From NCBI RefSeq assembly GCF_000265205.3, contig NC_018000.1, positions 930,001-994,000 of the forward strand: DNA of 64,000 nucleotides, written 5' to 3'. The first letter of the stretch is position 1; each line of letters starts with the position of its first letter. A program made the translations under genes and the position numbers. This DNA comes from Sinorhizobium fredii USDA 257. Its GTDB lineage: Bacteria; Pseudomonadota; Alphaproteobacteria; Rhizobiales; Rhizobiaceae. This document shows positions 29,439-43,507 of the stretch, in pieces. Under the pieces are notes generated by a model. The model was given only the letters and a program-made list of their open reading frames with translations, ran no database searches and was not told where the DNA came from.

Positions 29439-31226
29439 ATGCACCGTTACCGCAGCCACACCTGTGCCGCCCTCCGAAAGTCGGACGTCGGCTCCACCGT
29501 TCGCCTTTCCGGCTGGGTTCACCGCGTCCGCGACCATGGCGGCGTGCTCTTTATCGACCTGCGCGACCATTACGGCATTACCCAGGTCGTCGCCGATCCG
29601 GATTCGCCGGCCTTCAAGATGGCTGAAACCGTGCGCGGTGAATGGGTCATTCGCATCGACGGAAGCGTCAAGGCTCGCACCGAGGACACGATCAACAAGA
29701 ACATGCCGACCGGCGAGATCGAGCTCTATGCCCGCGAGATCGAAGTGCTGTCGGCCGCCAAGGAGCTGCCGCTGCCGGTCTTCGGCGAGCCGGATTATCC
29801 GGAAGATGTGCGCCTCAAGTATCGCTTCCTCGATCTCCGCCGCGAGACCTTGCACAAGAACATCGTCAGGCGCACCGAGGTCATCGCCGCCATGCGCCGC
29901 GGCATGACCGAGATCGGCTTCACCGAATATACGACACCGATCCTGACGGCTTCGTCGCCGGAAGGCGCGCGCGACTTCCTCGTGCCGAGCCGCATTCATC
30001 CCGGGACCTTCTACGCGCTGCCGCAGGCGCCGCAGCAATACAAGCAGCTGCTGATGGTGGCCGGCTTCGACCGCTATTTCCAGATCGCCCCGTGCTTCCG
30101 CGACGAGGACCCGCGCGCCGACCGGCTGCCTGGCGAGTTCTACCAGCTCGACCTCGAAATGAGCTTCGTCGAGCAGGAAGACGTATGGGACACGATGGAG
30201 CCGATGATCCGCGCGATCTTTTCGGATTTCGCCGGCGGCAAGCCGGTCACCGAAAAGTTCCAGCGCATCCCGTATGACACGGCCATCCGCAAGTATGGTT
30301 CCGACAAGCCGGACCTCCGCAACCCGATCGAGATGCAGGAGGTCACCCAGCATTTCGCCGGCTCCGGCTTTAAGGTCTTCGCCAACATGATCGCCTCGAA
30401 CCCGAAGGTGGAGATCTGGGCGATTCCGGCCAAGACCGGCGGCTCCAGGGCATTCTGCGACCGCATGAACGCCTGGGCCCAGAGCCAGGGGCAGCCCGGC
30501 CTCGGCTATATCTTCTGGCGCAAGGAAGGCGAGAAGCTCGAAGGTGCAGGCCCGCTTGCCAAGAACATCGGCGAGGAGCGCACCGATGCGATCCGTACGC
30601 AGCTTGGCCTTGAGGATGGCGATGCCTGCTTCTTCGTCGCCGGTGAGCCGGCCAAATTCTACAAGTTCGCCGGCGAGGCCCGCACCAGGGCCGGCGAGGA
30701 ACTGAACCTCGTCGATCGCGACCGCTTCGAACTGTGCTGGATCGTCGACTTCCCGTTTTATGAATGGAACGAGGACGAGAAGCGCGTCGACTTCGCCCAC
30801 AACCCTTTCTCGATGCCGCAGGGCGGGCTGCAAGGGTTGTCGGGCGATGATCTGCTGTCGATCAAGGCGTTCCAGTACGACATGGTCTGCAACGGCTTTG
30901 AGATCGCATCCGGCTCGATCCGTAACCAGTCGCCGGAACTGATGGTCAAGGCATTCGAGAATGTCGGGCTCAGCCAGGCGGACGTCGAAGAGCAGTTTGG
31001 TGGTCTCTACCGCGCCTTCCAATACGGTGCCCCGCCGCATGGCGGCATGGCCTTCGGTATCGACCGTATCGTCATGCTGCTCGTCGGCGCCAAGAACCTG
31101 CGCGAGATCTCGCTGTTCCCGATGAACCAGCAAGCCGTCGATCTGCTGATGGGCGCGCCATCGCCGGCAACGCCGGCGCAACTGCGCGAGCTGGCGATCC
31201 GTCCGATACCGCAGAAGAAGGACTGA
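29439..31226 (+). CDS. aspS: Aspartyl-tRNA synthetase
   Basis: Class II synthetase of 595 residues. The N-terminal OB-fold anticodon-binding domain includes [23 protein letters not shown] (shown in part); motif 2 is [23 protein letters not shown] and motif 3 [13 protein letters not shown]. The bacterial GAD insertion lies in the middle. Start at [14 protein letters not shown] matches homologues; in-frame codons reach 29334 without conservation. Whether it also charges tRNA-Asn cannot be settled from this window. A terminator follows. Confidence 0.97.
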   Translation: MHRYRSHTCAALRKSDVGSTVRLSGWVHRVRDHGGVLFIDLRDHYGITQVVADPDSPAFKMAETVRGEWVIRIDGSVKARTEDTINKNMPTGEIELYAREIEVLSAAKELPLPVFGEPDYPEDVRLKYRFLDLRRETLHKNIVRRTEVIAAMRRGMTEIGFTEYTTPILTASSPEGARDFLVPSRIHPGTFYALPQAPQQYKQLLMVAGFDRYFQIAPCFRDEDPRADRLPGEFYQLDLEMSFVEQEDVWDTMEPMIRAIFSDFAGGKPVTEKFQRIPYDTAIRKYGSDKPDLRNPIEMQEVTQHFAGSGFKVFANMIASNPKVEIWAIPAKTGGSRAFCDRMNAWAQSQGQPGLGYIFWRKEGEKLEGAGPLAKNIGEERTDAIRTQLGLEDGDACFFVAGEPAKFYKFAGEARTRAGEELNLVDRDRFELCWIVDFPFYEWNEDEKRVDFAHNPFSMPQGGLQGLSGDDLLSIKAFQYDMVCNGFEIASGSIRNQSPELMVKAFENVGLSQADVEEQFGGLYRAFQYGAPPHGGMAFGIDRIVMLLVGAKNLREISLFPMNQQAVDLLMGAPSPATPAQLRELAIRPIPQKKD

Positions 31227-31251
31227 TCTTCTCTGATGCCAAATCTCTGAT

Positions 31252-31290
31252 CCAAGAAAAACCCGGTGAAAATCTCGCCGGTTTTCTTGG
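31252..31290 (+). terminator. Terminator after aspS
   Basis: Long stem CCAAGAAAA...TTTTCTTGG with an inner CCGGTG/CGCCGG stem, 25 bases after the aspS stop. Confidence 0.75.
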
Positions 31291-31425
31291 CCTCGAGCGA
31301 ACCAAAGCGGGTATGTCTGCGGCCCCGCCCCAAAAGGGCTTATTCGAGCTCACCTTGACAGGGCTTCTTTCAAGGCGCTTCCTTTCTCCCCGATGCTGCA
31401 TGGCAACTATCGGTTGGAGGAAATG

Positions 31426-31806
31426 ATGGTGAAGAACGTCAAGGACCTGCTGGCGGAAGCAAATAGTGCCGTCCCGAAGTTGTCGCCGACCGAAGCCGCT
31501 GAGAAGATGCGCTCCGGCGACGTGCTCGTTGTGGATGTCCGAGATCCGACGGAGGTTCAGCAGACCGGCAGGATCAAGGGGGCAGTGAACGTCTCGCGCG
31601 GCATGCTGGAATTTCGAGCGGACCCGGAGAGCCAGTATCACAACCCGGCCTTTCAGAAGGACAAGACCATCCTTCTGCATTGCGCTTCCGGCGGCCGTTC
31701 CGCTCTCGCGGGTAAGACCCTGCAGGAGATGGGATATACGGCGGTTTTCAACATTGGCGGCTTCAAGGAGCTCGCCGAAGCGGGGATCGATACAGAGCCC
31801 GCGTGA
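31426..31806 (+). CDS. Rhodanese-like sulfurtransferase domain protein
   Basis: A 126-residue single rhodanese domain. VVDVRDPTE at 35-43 and the active-site loop LHCASGGRS with Cys86 are present. Such stand-alone domains carry persulfide sulfur; the acceptor is unknown. GGAGG ends five bases before ATG 31426, which is therefore preferred to the ATG at 31423. It converges with groEL. Confidence 0.93.
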   Translation: MVKNVKDLLAEANSAVPKLSPTEAAEKMRSGDVLVVDVRDPTEVQQTGRIKGAVNVSRGMLEFRADPESQYHNPAFQKDKTILLHCASGGRSALAGKTLQEMGYTAVFNIGGFKELAEAGIDTEPA

Positions 31807-31820
31807 GCAGCTTTTTTAGA

Positions 31821-31850
31821 CCCTCCCCAACCCCTCCCCCTTGTGGGGAG
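31821..31850. repeat. C-rich intergenic repeat-like element
   Basis: CCCTCCCCAACCCCTCCCCC followed by TTGTGGGGAG, an imperfect CTCCCC/GGGGAG hairpin between the converging rhodanese and groEL genes. Similar C-rich elements are common between rhizobial genes; a terminator role is possible. Confidence 0.5.
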
Positions 31851-31899
31851 CGGTCTCGGTGAGGTCGGCTCTCCCGGCCCTGTCGCCGCCTGGCGTTTC

Positions 31900-33660
<1,761 letters not shown>

Positions 33661-33879
33661 TCATTCCTCATCGACGTCCGGCGTCAGGATGTCGATCAGG
33701 GCGGCAACCCGGCCGGCCGGAAGATGGCGGCCCTCGCCAATCAGCGCCTCGTCGTTGTTGACCCAAGCAATCGCTTCGGCAAGTTCACTCGCTGTCGCGC
33801 CCGTCGCAAGAAGTTCGGCCATCAGGGTTTCATCGACCGGGCCGAGAATGGCGGTGATATCCGAATGCTTCAGTCCCAT
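33661..33879 (-). CDS. Small acidic protein of unknown function upstream of groEL
   Basis: A 72-residue protein starting MGLKHSDITAILGPVDETL with a good ribosome site (AGGAGGACGC) and ending in DILTPDVDEE. It is predicted to be helical and acidic, without cysteines or membrane segments. It reads in the same direction as groEL, 132 bases upstream, with no clear terminator between them, so co-transcription is plausible. I recognise no domain. Earlier in-frame codons reach 33930 but lack a ribosome site. Confidence 0.65.
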   Translation of the reverse strand: MGLKHSDITAILGPVDETLMAELLATGATASELAEAIAWVNNDEALIGEGRHLPAGRVAALIDILTPDVDEE

Positions 33880-34003
33880 TGCGTCCTCCTTCCGCTTTGC
33901 TTCGGTCAGGAATGCACAAACTGCCGGCAAACCATGTCGAGATAGATAGGCCGGCGCATGCGAGCATCAAGCGCCACATCATAACATCGCGATCACAGCG
34001 ACA

Positions 34004-34036
34004 AGAAAAAAGCCCGGCGGGAGGTCCGCCAGGCTT
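34004..34036 (-). terminator. Terminator for the periplasmic-protein gene
   Basis: On the minus strand AAGCCTGGCGGA / CCGCCGGGCTT is followed by a T run, about 50 bases after the stop codon of the gene ending at 34088. Confidence 0.85.
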
Positions 34037-34087
34037 GAATGCGAAAGCCGCACCGCGTCGCGGTCGGCAGCGGCGCTTCGTGAAGCG

Positions 34088-35281
34088 TCAGTCGTTCGCC
34101 GTCACCTTGACACCGAGGACCGAGGGGATGGTGTTCGGCGCGCCCATGGCGGCCCCCATGATCATCGGGAACGGCACAGGCTTTTCCGGTTCGGCGCTGA
34201 TCGTCAGGCTCTTCGGCGCGTCGAGATAGGCGTTGACCGCGGCCGACACCTGGTTCTGCAACTCCGGCAGGTTGAGCTGCGCCATCATGATCGGCACCAG
34301 GCCCTTCAGCGACTGTGCCATCTGCTCGCCGGTGACGCCCTGCTGGCTGCCGGCGTAATCGAGTGCCTTCTTGGTGATCGAGGCATCGTCGAAACGGATC
34401 GAAGCGCTGTTGAAGGTCAACTGCTGCATGAGGCCGAGCATCGCGAGGCCCATTGCCTGGTTGGCCTCTTCCTTGTTCGGATTGGCTTGGGCGGCCTTGT
34501 TCGCCTCCTGCAGCGACTTCAGGAACTGGAGCGTGTAGCCGGAGAAATCCATGGCGATGTTCAGCCGTCCGACATCCTTGAAGTCGAGGGCATATTCCTC
34601 AACAGCGAGTTTGCCGCTCTCGAGCTCCCAACTTCCCTTCATCGTCACCTGGCCGTCGATCTGCTTCAGGCCGAGCTTGTCGATGGCGTCCTTTGCCTTG
34701 GCGTCCTCCACATCCGAGAGATCCGCATTCAGCCCGGCCATCGTCGCATCGAAGTCGAATCCGGCATCATTTTCCTGACGGCTCAGATTGCTCTCGATGC
34801 TGGCGATCTTGAAGACGTCCTTGCCCTTGACCTTGACCTCCATCGGGCCGGTGCCGAAGGACTCGTAGAGCAGAATGTCGTCGATGGTGCCGCCAGAGGC
34901 ATTTCCGGGAATGGAAAGGCCGCCGATCGCTATGTCCTTGACGGATACGCTGTCTTCTTTTTCGCTGACGTTGACGTCCGCGAAGGAAACCGTTTCGGCA
35001 TAATAGCCGCCATCGTCCGTTTCCTCGACGCCTTCGAACGTCACGTCGCCTATGGCGATCGACTCCCCGGGCGTTGTCGCGACTTGCAGCTTGACGCCGC
35101 TCGCCGTGACCACGTCCCCGTCCGTCTCCGCCTTGTCGAAGACAAGCGAGGTACCGTTCACCTCGAACGAGGCACTCAGTTTCTTCATCATGTCCGCGCC
35201 GTCCAGGGCGAAGGCCGGGCCGGCAAGCGTGAGGAGGGCGGCGCTGGCCATCATCAGGCGGATCTTGCGCGTATGCATCAT
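34088..35281 (-). CDS. Periplasmic protein of unknown function
   Basis: A 397-residue protein with a Sec signal (LMMASAALLTLAGPAFA, cleavage near residue 25). The mature region is acidic and appears beta-rich with repeating units such as FDKAETDGDVVTASGVKL and IGDVTFEGVEETDDGGYY, somewhat like DUF945/AsmA-like lipid-contacting envelope proteins, but I would not assign a family. No cysteines. It is monocistronic with its own terminator and diverges from parC across 407 bases. Confidence 0.75.
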   Translation of the reverse strand: MMHTRKIRLMMASAALLTLAGPAFALDGADMMKKLSASFEVNGTSLVFDKAETDGDVVTASGVKLQVATTPGESIAIGDVTFEGVEETDDGGYYAETVSFADVNVSEKEDSVSVKDIAIGGLSIPGNASGGTIDDILLYESFGTGPMEVKVKGKDVFKIASIESNLSRQENDAGFDFDATMAGLNADLSDVEDAKAKDAIDKLGLKQIDGQVTMKGSWELESGKLAVEEYALDFKDVGRLNIAMDFSGYTLQFLKSLQEANKAAQANPNKEEANQAMGLAMLGLMQQLTFNSASIRFDDASITKKALDYAGSQQGVTGEQMAQSLKGLVPIMMAQLNLPELQNQVSAAVNAYLDAPKSLTISAEPEKPVPFPMIMGAAMGAPNTIPSVLGVKVTAND

Positions 35282-37965
<2,684 letters not shown>

Positions 37966-38062
37966 TTGCCCGACCTAGACTCTGTCACCTGCTGCCGGCG
38001 GGTTGCCCCGAGGTTATCCACAGCTCCTGCGTCTTTTCCCGCTGCCGCCGCAACTCCTCGAT

Positions 38063-38086
38063 GTTTCCTTAAATCGGCCGCGATTT
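38063..38086. repeat. Short palindromic element (partial intergenic repeat)
   Basis: GTTTCCTTAAATCGGCCGCGATTT contains AAATCG-GCCG-CGATTT. It resembles the AAATCGG/CCGATTT module that often follows the CTACAGCG repeat of rhizobial intergenic regions; only part is present. Listed in two pieces here it is below 25 bases. Confidence 0.35.
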
Positions 38087-38116
38087 GACGAATGATGCGC
38101 CGGAGAGAGGAACGCG

Positions 38117-38440
38117 ATGATCCCGGCTCTTGACGATACATTGTTGGCGCTCGCCGATCCCACACGCCGCCGCATATTCGAAGTCCTATTTGCCGGCGAA
38201 TCCGCCGTTGCGGACGTCGCCGTTGCGGTCGGTGCCGAACAGGACGAGCTGTCAGGTCACATGGTGATTCTGGAGGAGGCGGGGCTGATTACCCGGCGGC
38301 ACCAGGACGATCGAGAGATGATCGCCGCCGATCCGGCCCCATTGGAAGTCGCGGCGGAATGGATCAACACCAATCGCGAGCTCTGGGCGATGCGCACGCA
38401 GATTGAGGAGACGGGGCCTGCTTCTACCACCCCGCAGTGA
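38117..38440 (+). CDS. ArsR-like winged-helix regulator
   Basis: A 107-residue helix-turn-helix protein. LALADPTRRRIFEVLFAGE (13-31) is the typical ArsR N-terminal helix, followed by a recognition region (AEQDELSGHMVILEEAGLITRRHQD, shown as its core) and a beta wing. No cysteine metal site is present, so it is not a thiol-metal sensor. Target unknown; the convergent neighbour is a DMT exporter. Confidence 0.8.
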   Translation: MIPALDDTLLALADPTRRRIFEVLFAGESAVADVAVAVGAEQDELSGHMVILEEAGLITRRHQDDREMIAADPAPLEVAAEWINTNRELWAMRTQIEETGPASTTPQ

Positions 38441-38458
38441 CCGGTGGGCGAGCGGCCG

Positions 38459-39370
38459 TCAACCGGTAAATGGCAATTCGGCACAGGGTAGCTGCGCCTT
38501 TGCCGCCTTGCTGCGCATCTGCCACAGCGAATGACCAAGCAGGGCGATGATGAGGATCGTGCCGCCGACGAGCGTCTGGAAAGTGGGCGTCTCGGAAAAG
38601 ACCATCCACACCCAGATCGGTGCCAGAATCGTCTCGAGCAGGTAGAACATCCCCACTTCCGGTGCCGAGAGATAACGCGGGCCCGTCGCCAGGCAAAAGA
38701 AGGCGACAGGGATCATCACCAGCCCATTGAAGAGAATATAGCCCGGTGCGGCAATGGCGATGCCGCTCGCCGGCAAAAGCGTGAGCGCCGCCAGGGCTGG
38801 AAAGATCGCAGTCGTTAGCGGCACCAGCGCCATGTCCCGTCCGCTGGCGCGGCTGATGGCGATGGCGCTCGCCAGCAGGAAAGCGGAGCAGGCGGCCATC
38901 GCGTCGCCAAACAGGTTCCCGCTTTCGAGCCCGTCCTGGACGATCACCCCGACGCCGAGAAGCATGATCGCCATCGTCAGCAGCGTGGCGTTGGAGGGGC
39001 GCTCCTTCAGGAAGATCCAGGAGAGAATTGCCGCGAACATCGAGGTGAAGGCGAGGATGAAAACGACGTTTGCTGTCGAGGTGTTGAACACCGCGAGCAG
39101 GAAGGTGAAGGAATTGATGCCGTAAAAGAGGCCGGCGATCAGCCCGGCCTTGCCGGGGATCAGCGCAATCTGGCGGCCCAGCACGCGATTGATAAAGAAC
39201 CAGGCGGCGATCGCCACCGCAAAGGTCGACAGGCTGCGCACGGCGAGAATCGACCAGACTTCGCCGTCTGCCGAACGGATCAGCGGGATGTCGAAGGAAA
39301 GCGCAAGGCCGCCGAGGCCGGTGATGGCAAGGCCGCGCCGATGCCGGGCGGCGTCAGAGGAGGGGGTCAA
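38459..39370 (-). CDS. EamA/DMT superfamily transporter
   Basis: A 303-residue inner-membrane protein with about ten hydrophobic segments arranged as two EamA repeats; the second has MFYLLETILAPIWVWMVFSE, matching the conserved E-x3-AP-x-W pattern. Members export metabolites such as amino acids; the substrate is not deducible. It lies three bases downstream of bpt on the same strand, so the two are probably co-transcribed. Confidence 0.88.
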   Translation of the reverse strand: MTPSSDAARHRRGLAITGLGGLALSFDIPLIRSADGEVWSILAVRSLSTFAVAIAAWFFINRVLGRQIALIPGKAGLIAGLFYGINSFTFLLAVFNTSTANVVFILAFTSMFAAILSWIFLKERPSNATLLTMAIMLLGVGVIVQDGLESGNLFGDAMAACSAFLLASAIAISRASGRDMALVPLTTAIFPALAALTLLPASGIAIAAPGYILFNGLVMIPVAFFCLATGPRYLSAPEVGMFYLLETILAPIWVWMVFSETPTFQTLVGGTILIIALLGHSLWQMRSKAAKAQLPCAELPFTG

Positions 39371-39373
39371 TCG

Positions 39374-40153
39374 TCAATCCGTGGCGGTTTCAGGAGAATC
39401 TTCCCCGCCAGCATAACGCTCCCAACCGCGGGCCATAAGGTGCTCCTGCGGCAAAAACTTTGTTTTGTACCCCATTTTGCGCGATCCCTTGACCCAGTAG
39501 CCGAGATAGACGTGCGGCAGGCCGCGTTCCTTTGCACGGCGGATATGGTCGAGGATCATGAAGGTGCCGAGGGACCGGTTTGCAAGGCCCGGATCGAAGA
39601 AGGAATAGACCATAGACAGCCCGTCGCACATCCGGTCGGTGAGTGCCGTGGCGATCAAGGGGCCTTTGGCCTTTTCGCTGATGCCGTCGCCCTCGGCCCT
39701 CAAGCGGTATTCGATGATTTTCGTGTGTACATGGGTGTCCTCGACCATCATTGCGTAGTCGAGCACTGACATGTCCGACATGCCCCCCCTCTGGTGCCGG
39801 CAATCCAGATAGCGGCGGAAGAGGTTGTACTGCTCGCTCGATGGTTCGGCCGGGTATTCGGTGGAGACCACGTCCTCGTTGGCCGCGAGCACGCGGCGCA
39901 TCGAACGGGTGGGCAAGAATTCATTGGTCAGGATACGCACCGAGATGCAGGCGCGACAGGTCTCGCAGGCCGGGCGATAGGCAATGTTCTGCGAACGGCG
40001 GAAACCGCCCTGGGTCAGAAGATCGTTCAACTCGGGAGCGCGCTCGCCCACCATGTGGGTGAAGACCTTCCGTTCCATCTCGTTCGGCAGGTACGGACAG
40101 GCTGCCGGTGCGGTCAGGTAGAATTGCGGAGACGATGTGGTCTGCGTGTTCAT
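39374..40153 (-). CDS. bpt: Aspartate/glutamate leucyltransferase (Bpt)
   Basis: A 259-residue N-end rule enzyme that adds Leu from leucyl-tRNA to proteins with N-terminal Asp or Glu, marking them for ClpS/ClpAP. Family features: [19 protein letters not shown] at the N-terminus, [16 protein letters not shown] with the conserved cysteines, and [19 protein letters not shown] near the end. Length is typical. Upstream of the DMT transporter gene. Confidence 0.93.
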   Translation of the reverse strand: MNTQTTSSPQFYLTAPAACPYLPNEMERKVFTHMVGERAPELNDLLTQGGFRRSQNIAYRPACETCRACISVRILTNEFLPTRSMRRVLAANEDVVSTEYPAEPSSEQYNLFRRYLDCRHQRGGMSDMSVLDYAMMVEDTHVHTKIIEYRLRAEGDGISEKAKGPLIATALTDRMCDGLSMVYSFFDPGLANRSLGTFMILDHIRRAKERGLPHVYLGYWVKGSRKMGYKTKFLPQEHLMARGWERYAGGEDSPETATD

Positions 40154-40338
40154 CGAGCGTGGGGGTCACTCTTCGCGAAGTTACTCTGCAATAGGATGGC
40201 CGAAGAAATAAAAACGTCAACACACTCGTTCCGCAAGGAGCGAGCAAAGTGCCGGCAATTCTTCGTCTGGAGATGCTTCCGGTTTGACCCGGGTTCATCC
40301 GGGCCGCGGCACAGTCGTTTTCGACGGGCCGGGCGCCG

Positions 40339-40803
40339 TCAATACATGTCGCGCCGGACGGTGACGGTACCGATCAGAAGGTCGTGCAGCAGCCTGCCGC
40401 GATCCGTGAACAGTCCGATCAGCAAGATGAGCGGAGTCAACAGCGCATTGGCGATCCAGAAGATCGCCAGGTGGACGATTGCCGTCAGGAAATCCATGGG
40501 CCGGCCATCCGTCCGGGCGATCGCCACACCCATGATCCTCATCCCGGGCGACGCCTGCTCGCGGCCGCCGACCGTCAGTCCGAAATACAGCATCGCCACG
40601 AGAGCGAAGAGCACGGGATAGAGGAAGAATCCGAGGCCGAGCGTCAGGATGCCGAGAAAGAACACGACGACCGCAGCCGGAATCCACAGGAGCGCGACGA
40701 TCAGGTAGTCGATAATGAAGGCAAACACCCGGCGCGACAGAACACCCTGGTAAGCGCGCCAGTCCTGGCTCGGAAGTCGGAGTTCTTGGTTGTGCATGCT
40801 CAT
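40339..40803 (-). CDS. RDD family membrane protein
   Basis: A 154-residue inner-membrane protein with three to four hydrophobic segments. The defining R...D-D pattern is seen in RRVFAFIIDYLIV, and the paired motif in SPGMRIMGVAIARTDG and GRLLHDLLIGTVTV. The function of RDD domains is unsettled; some influence ion balance. It reads toward bpt but 185 bases separate them. Confidence 0.85.
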   Translation of the reverse strand: MSMHNQELRLPSQDWRAYQGVLSRRVFAFIIDYLIVALLWIPAAVVVFFLGILTLGLGFFLYPVLFALVAMLYFGLTVGGREQASPGMRIMGVAIARTDGRPMDFLTAIVHLAIFWIANALLTPLILLIGLFTDRGRLLHDLLIGTVTVRRDMY

Positions 40804-40880
40804 GTCAGCCTCGCGTCGTTTCGATCACATATGGGGACCGAATTCGTCAAAACAATGCGTCTCTCGCGCGAACCGGCCGC

Positions 40881-41894
40881 TCACCGCTTCGCCAGGATCT
40901 TAGCCACCTCGACGGCGAAATAGCTGAGGATGCCGTCGCAGCCGGCTCGCTTGAAGGAGAGCAGCGTCTCGAGCATGACGCGCTCGCCGTCGATCCAGCC
41001 GTTGGCGGCCGCCGCCTTGATCTGCGTGTATTCGCCCGAGACCTGATAGGCGAAGACCGGCAGGCCGAAGGCTTCCTTCATCCGCCAGCAGATGTCGAGA
41101 TACGGCAGGCCCGGTTTCACCATCAGCATGTCGGCGCCTTCCTCGACGTCGAGCGCGGCGTCGCGGATCGCTTCGGTGCCGTTGGCCGGATCTATATAGT
41201 AGGTCTTCTTGTCGCCCTTCAGCAGCCCGCCGGTGCCGATCGCCTCGCGATAGGGGCCGTAGAAGGCGGAGGCGAACTTCGTCGCATAGGACATGATGCC
41301 GACATTATGGTGGCCGCTGGCATCGAGCGCCTCGCGGATCGCGCCGATCCGCCCGTCCATCATCTCGGAAGGCGCAATGATGTCGGAGCCGGCATCCGCC
41401 TGGACGACTGCGGCGCGCGCCACCGCTTCCACCGTCTCGTCGTTGACGATCTCGCCATCGCGCAGGATGCCGTCATGGCCGTGGCTGGTGAAGGGGTCAA
41501 GCGCCACGTCGGTAATGACGCCGATATTCGGAACGGCTTTTTTGATCGCTTGCGTCGCCTGGTTGATGAGATTGTCGGCGGCAAGGCTGTTCGAGCCGGT
41601 CTGGTCGCGGAGCGCCATCTCGATATTCGGGAAGGTGGCGACGGCGGGAATGCCGAGGTCGGCCGCCTCCTTGACCGCCTCGACGGCCCTGTCGATGCTC
41701 ATGCGGTTGACGCCGGGCATTGCTTCGATAGGCTGAGCGATGCCTTTGCCCGGCACGATGAAGATCGGCCAGATCAGGTCGTCCACGGCGAGCCGGTTCT
41801 CCTGCACCAAGCGGCGTGTCCAGTCCGCCTTGCGGTTGCGGCGCATGCGACGGTGCCCGGTGATCCTGTCCACAAGATTTGTGCTGTCGTTCAT
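40881..41894 (-). CDS. hemB: Porphobilinogen synthase (delta-aminolevulinic acid dehydratase)
   Basis: A 337-residue cytosolic enzyme condensing two ALA into porphobilinogen for haem and cobalamin. Schiff-base lysines lie in MSYATKFASAFYGPYR and MLMVKPGLPYLD. The metal site reads DVALDPFTSHGHDG: the cysteines of zinc enzymes are replaced by aspartates, as in the Mg-dependent rhizobial HemB. Start at MNDSTNLVDRITGHRR. Monocistronic. Confidence 0.96.
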   Translation of the reverse strand: MNDSTNLVDRITGHRRMRRNRKADWTRRLVQENRLAVDDLIWPIFIVPGKGIAQPIEAMPGVNRMSIDRAVEAVKEAADLGIPAVATFPNIEMALRDQTGSNSLAADNLINQATQAIKKAVPNIGVITDVALDPFTSHGHDGILRDGEIVNDETVEAVARAAVVQADAGSDIIAPSEMMDGRIGAIREALDASGHHNVGIMSYATKFASAFYGPYREAIGTGGLLKGDKKTYYIDPANGTEAIRDAALDVEEGADMLMVKPGLPYLDICWRMKEAFGLPVFAYQVSGEYTQIKAAAANGWIDGERVMLETLLSFKRAGCDGILSYFAVEVAKILAKR

Positions 41895-42078
41895 CGCGCC
41901 CGCGTCCTTCTTCCTTCATCTGCGTCGGTCAAAGGCGGTTTATCACGCGCCTCGGCAGATTGAAAACCGCATCACGCGATGAGGGGCTGCGGCATTTCCT
42001 CTCCGCGCGCAGCGGCTCGGGCGCGTGCTCTTGATTTGCGGCTGGTGGATTGCCGGCACTCGGCCTATCTTGCCGGCC

Positions 42079-42516
42079 ATGCTTCACGATTCTGCTCATG
42101 TGCCGAAGCCATCGCTCACCGAAGTGCTGTTCGGCTGGTTCCTGCGCCTGGTCTCGGCCTCCTGCTTCTGGTTCGCGCTGAATTACTGGGCGATGCTGAT
42201 CGGTTTTTCCCACGGCGGCGCCGGGCGTTTCGATCTGCTGGCAGCGGAGTGGCGCGCTGCGGCAACGGCGCTCGCCGTCCTCTATCCGGTCGCCGCCATT
42301 GGGCTCTGGTTGCTCGTCTCCTGGGGGCCGGTTGTCTGGGTGCTTGCGGCCGCGATCGAAGTCGCCATGGTCGAGTTCTATCCGGGCATGCTCGGTGCCC
42401 GTCCGCTGCTCCTCGTGCTCCATGGATCGGTCGCCGTCACCTTCGTACTTTTCCGTGCGGCGATCTTCTGGCAGCGCCTGCGCCAGGCGCGGCAGGTAAG
42501 AGTTGATTCACCCTGA
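42079..42516 (+). CDS. Small integral membrane protein, unknown function (DUF6163-like)
   Basis: A 145-residue protein with four predicted transmembrane helices (segments around LRLVSASCFWFALNYWAML, ATALAVLYPVAAIGLWLLV, VVWVLAAAIEVAMVEFY, LLLVLHGSVAVTFVLFRAA). It resembles conserved rhizobial proteins found upstream of the ldtR region. ATG at 42079 is preferred because an upstream in-frame start (42025) adds a segment that overlaps the hemB promoter. No catalytic motif. Confidence 0.7.
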   Translation: MLHDSAHVPKPSLTEVLFGWFLRLVSASCFWFALNYWAMLIGFSHGGAGRFDLLAAEWRAAATALAVLYPVAAIGLWLLVSWGPVVWVLAAAIEVAMVEFYPGMLGARPLLLVLHGSVAVTFVLFRAAIFWQRLRQARQVRVDSP

Positions 42517-42646
42517 GACAGTGTCGACGGATAGTAAGTACATGTTAAGGCTGCGGTTTAAGTAGAATTTTATACGTATTCGATAGGGTCTCACTCAAGG
42601 CGGGAAGACAAAGAAACACCGCCAAACGAAACAGTGAGGCACGAAA

Positions 42647-43159
42647 ATGAACACGAAGATGAAGCCGCAGGTAGCTGCTCCCCGGGACCCGCAGGAAGAG
42701 ACGATCCGTGGTCTCTATATGGAATCCCTTCACCTTGTCGAGCGTCTGCATCGCCGTCTGCTCGACGTCATCAAGGACGAATTCGACCGGCAGGGCCGCA
42801 GCGATGTCAACGCCGTTCAGGCGCTGCTGCTCTTCAACATCGGCAATTCAGAACTGACCGCCGGCGAACTTCGCTCCCGCGGCTACTATCTCGGTTCGAA
42901 CGTCTCCTACAACGTCAAGAAGCTCGTCGATCTTGGCCTCATCAACCATCAGCGCTCCCGCATCGACCGTCGTTCGGTCCGCATCAGTCTGACGGAAGAA
43001 GGCCAGGAGATTGCCGAGACCGTCGCCAAGCTCTACGAGCGCCATGTCGGCTCGATCCATAAGGTCGGCGGCATCGGTTCGGATGAGTTCACCCAGATGA
43101 ACAAGCTCCTGCAGCGCCTAGACCGCTTCTGGAACGACAGCATCATGTATCGCCTCTAA
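42647..43159 (+). CDS. ldtR: MarR-family regulator LdtR
   Basis: A 170-residue winged-helix regulator. The DNA-binding part includes VQALLLFNIGNSELTAGELR and YNVKKLVDLGLINHQRSRIDRRS (core), with the typical wing D-R-R-S. It matches LdtR, described in Liberibacter and Sinorhizobium as activator of an L,D-transpeptidase gene and responsive to small hydrophobic ligands. The target-type gene ldtP is the next gene downstream, which strongly supports the assignment. Upstream sequence (42517-42646) is AT-rich and probably holds its promoter. Confidence 0.92.
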   Translation: MNTKMKPQVAAPRDPQEETIRGLYMESLHLVERLHRRLLDVIKDEFDRQGRSDVNAVQALLLFNIGNSELTAGELRSRGYYLGSNVSYNVKKLVDLGLINHQRSRIDRRSVRISLTEEGQEIAETVAKLYERHVGSIHKVGGIGSDEFTQMNKLLQRLDRFWNDSIMYRL

Positions 43160-43507
43160 GTAAGGCGTACGCATCTCCAGCCTCAAGGGTCGGGCGCAAT
43201 CCCTGCGTGTCCGACCTTTGCTGGTTTTCTCCATCGAGTTGTCGTCCAAGCCCTCGCCGCTCTATCCGCCCGGGTAGGCCGAGACACGAATTGGCCATAT
43301 TACTATGACAGCGACGCTACCATGCGGCAGGTGCGCAATTGCGTCTGTGGCGGCGATTCGTTTCGTGGCCCGCCTGCCGATTGGCTCTCGCTCGCACGAT
43401 CGTGAAAGCAACTTGAGAGCCGGGTGGGCACGCGGGTTTACCTTTGTTAACCACGTTTGTGCTAGGGCTCGGGCAGCGCGCGTATTGGCGCATTTGATGG
43501 TGGGACT
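43160..43507. promoter_or_regulatory. ldtR-ldtP intergenic region
   Basis: A 348-base gap. A possible terminator for ldtR is at 43185-43225 (AAGGGTCGG / CCGACCTTT, one mismatch, then T-rich DNA). The rest should contain the ldtP promoter and, by analogy with described systems, LdtR binding sites; I could not pick the exact box. The segment 43430-43500, with TTTGTTAACCACGTTTGTGC, is the AT-richest part close to the start. Confidence 0.45.

Noticed and set aside
29037..31181. A 714-codon minus-strand open frame opposite aspS
   Set aside because: Same explanation as above: aspS on the plus strand has class II synthetase motifs throughout.
31821..31850. CRISPR or tandem array at the C-rich segment
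   Set aside because: It is a single imperfect hairpin; no repeated spacer-like units.
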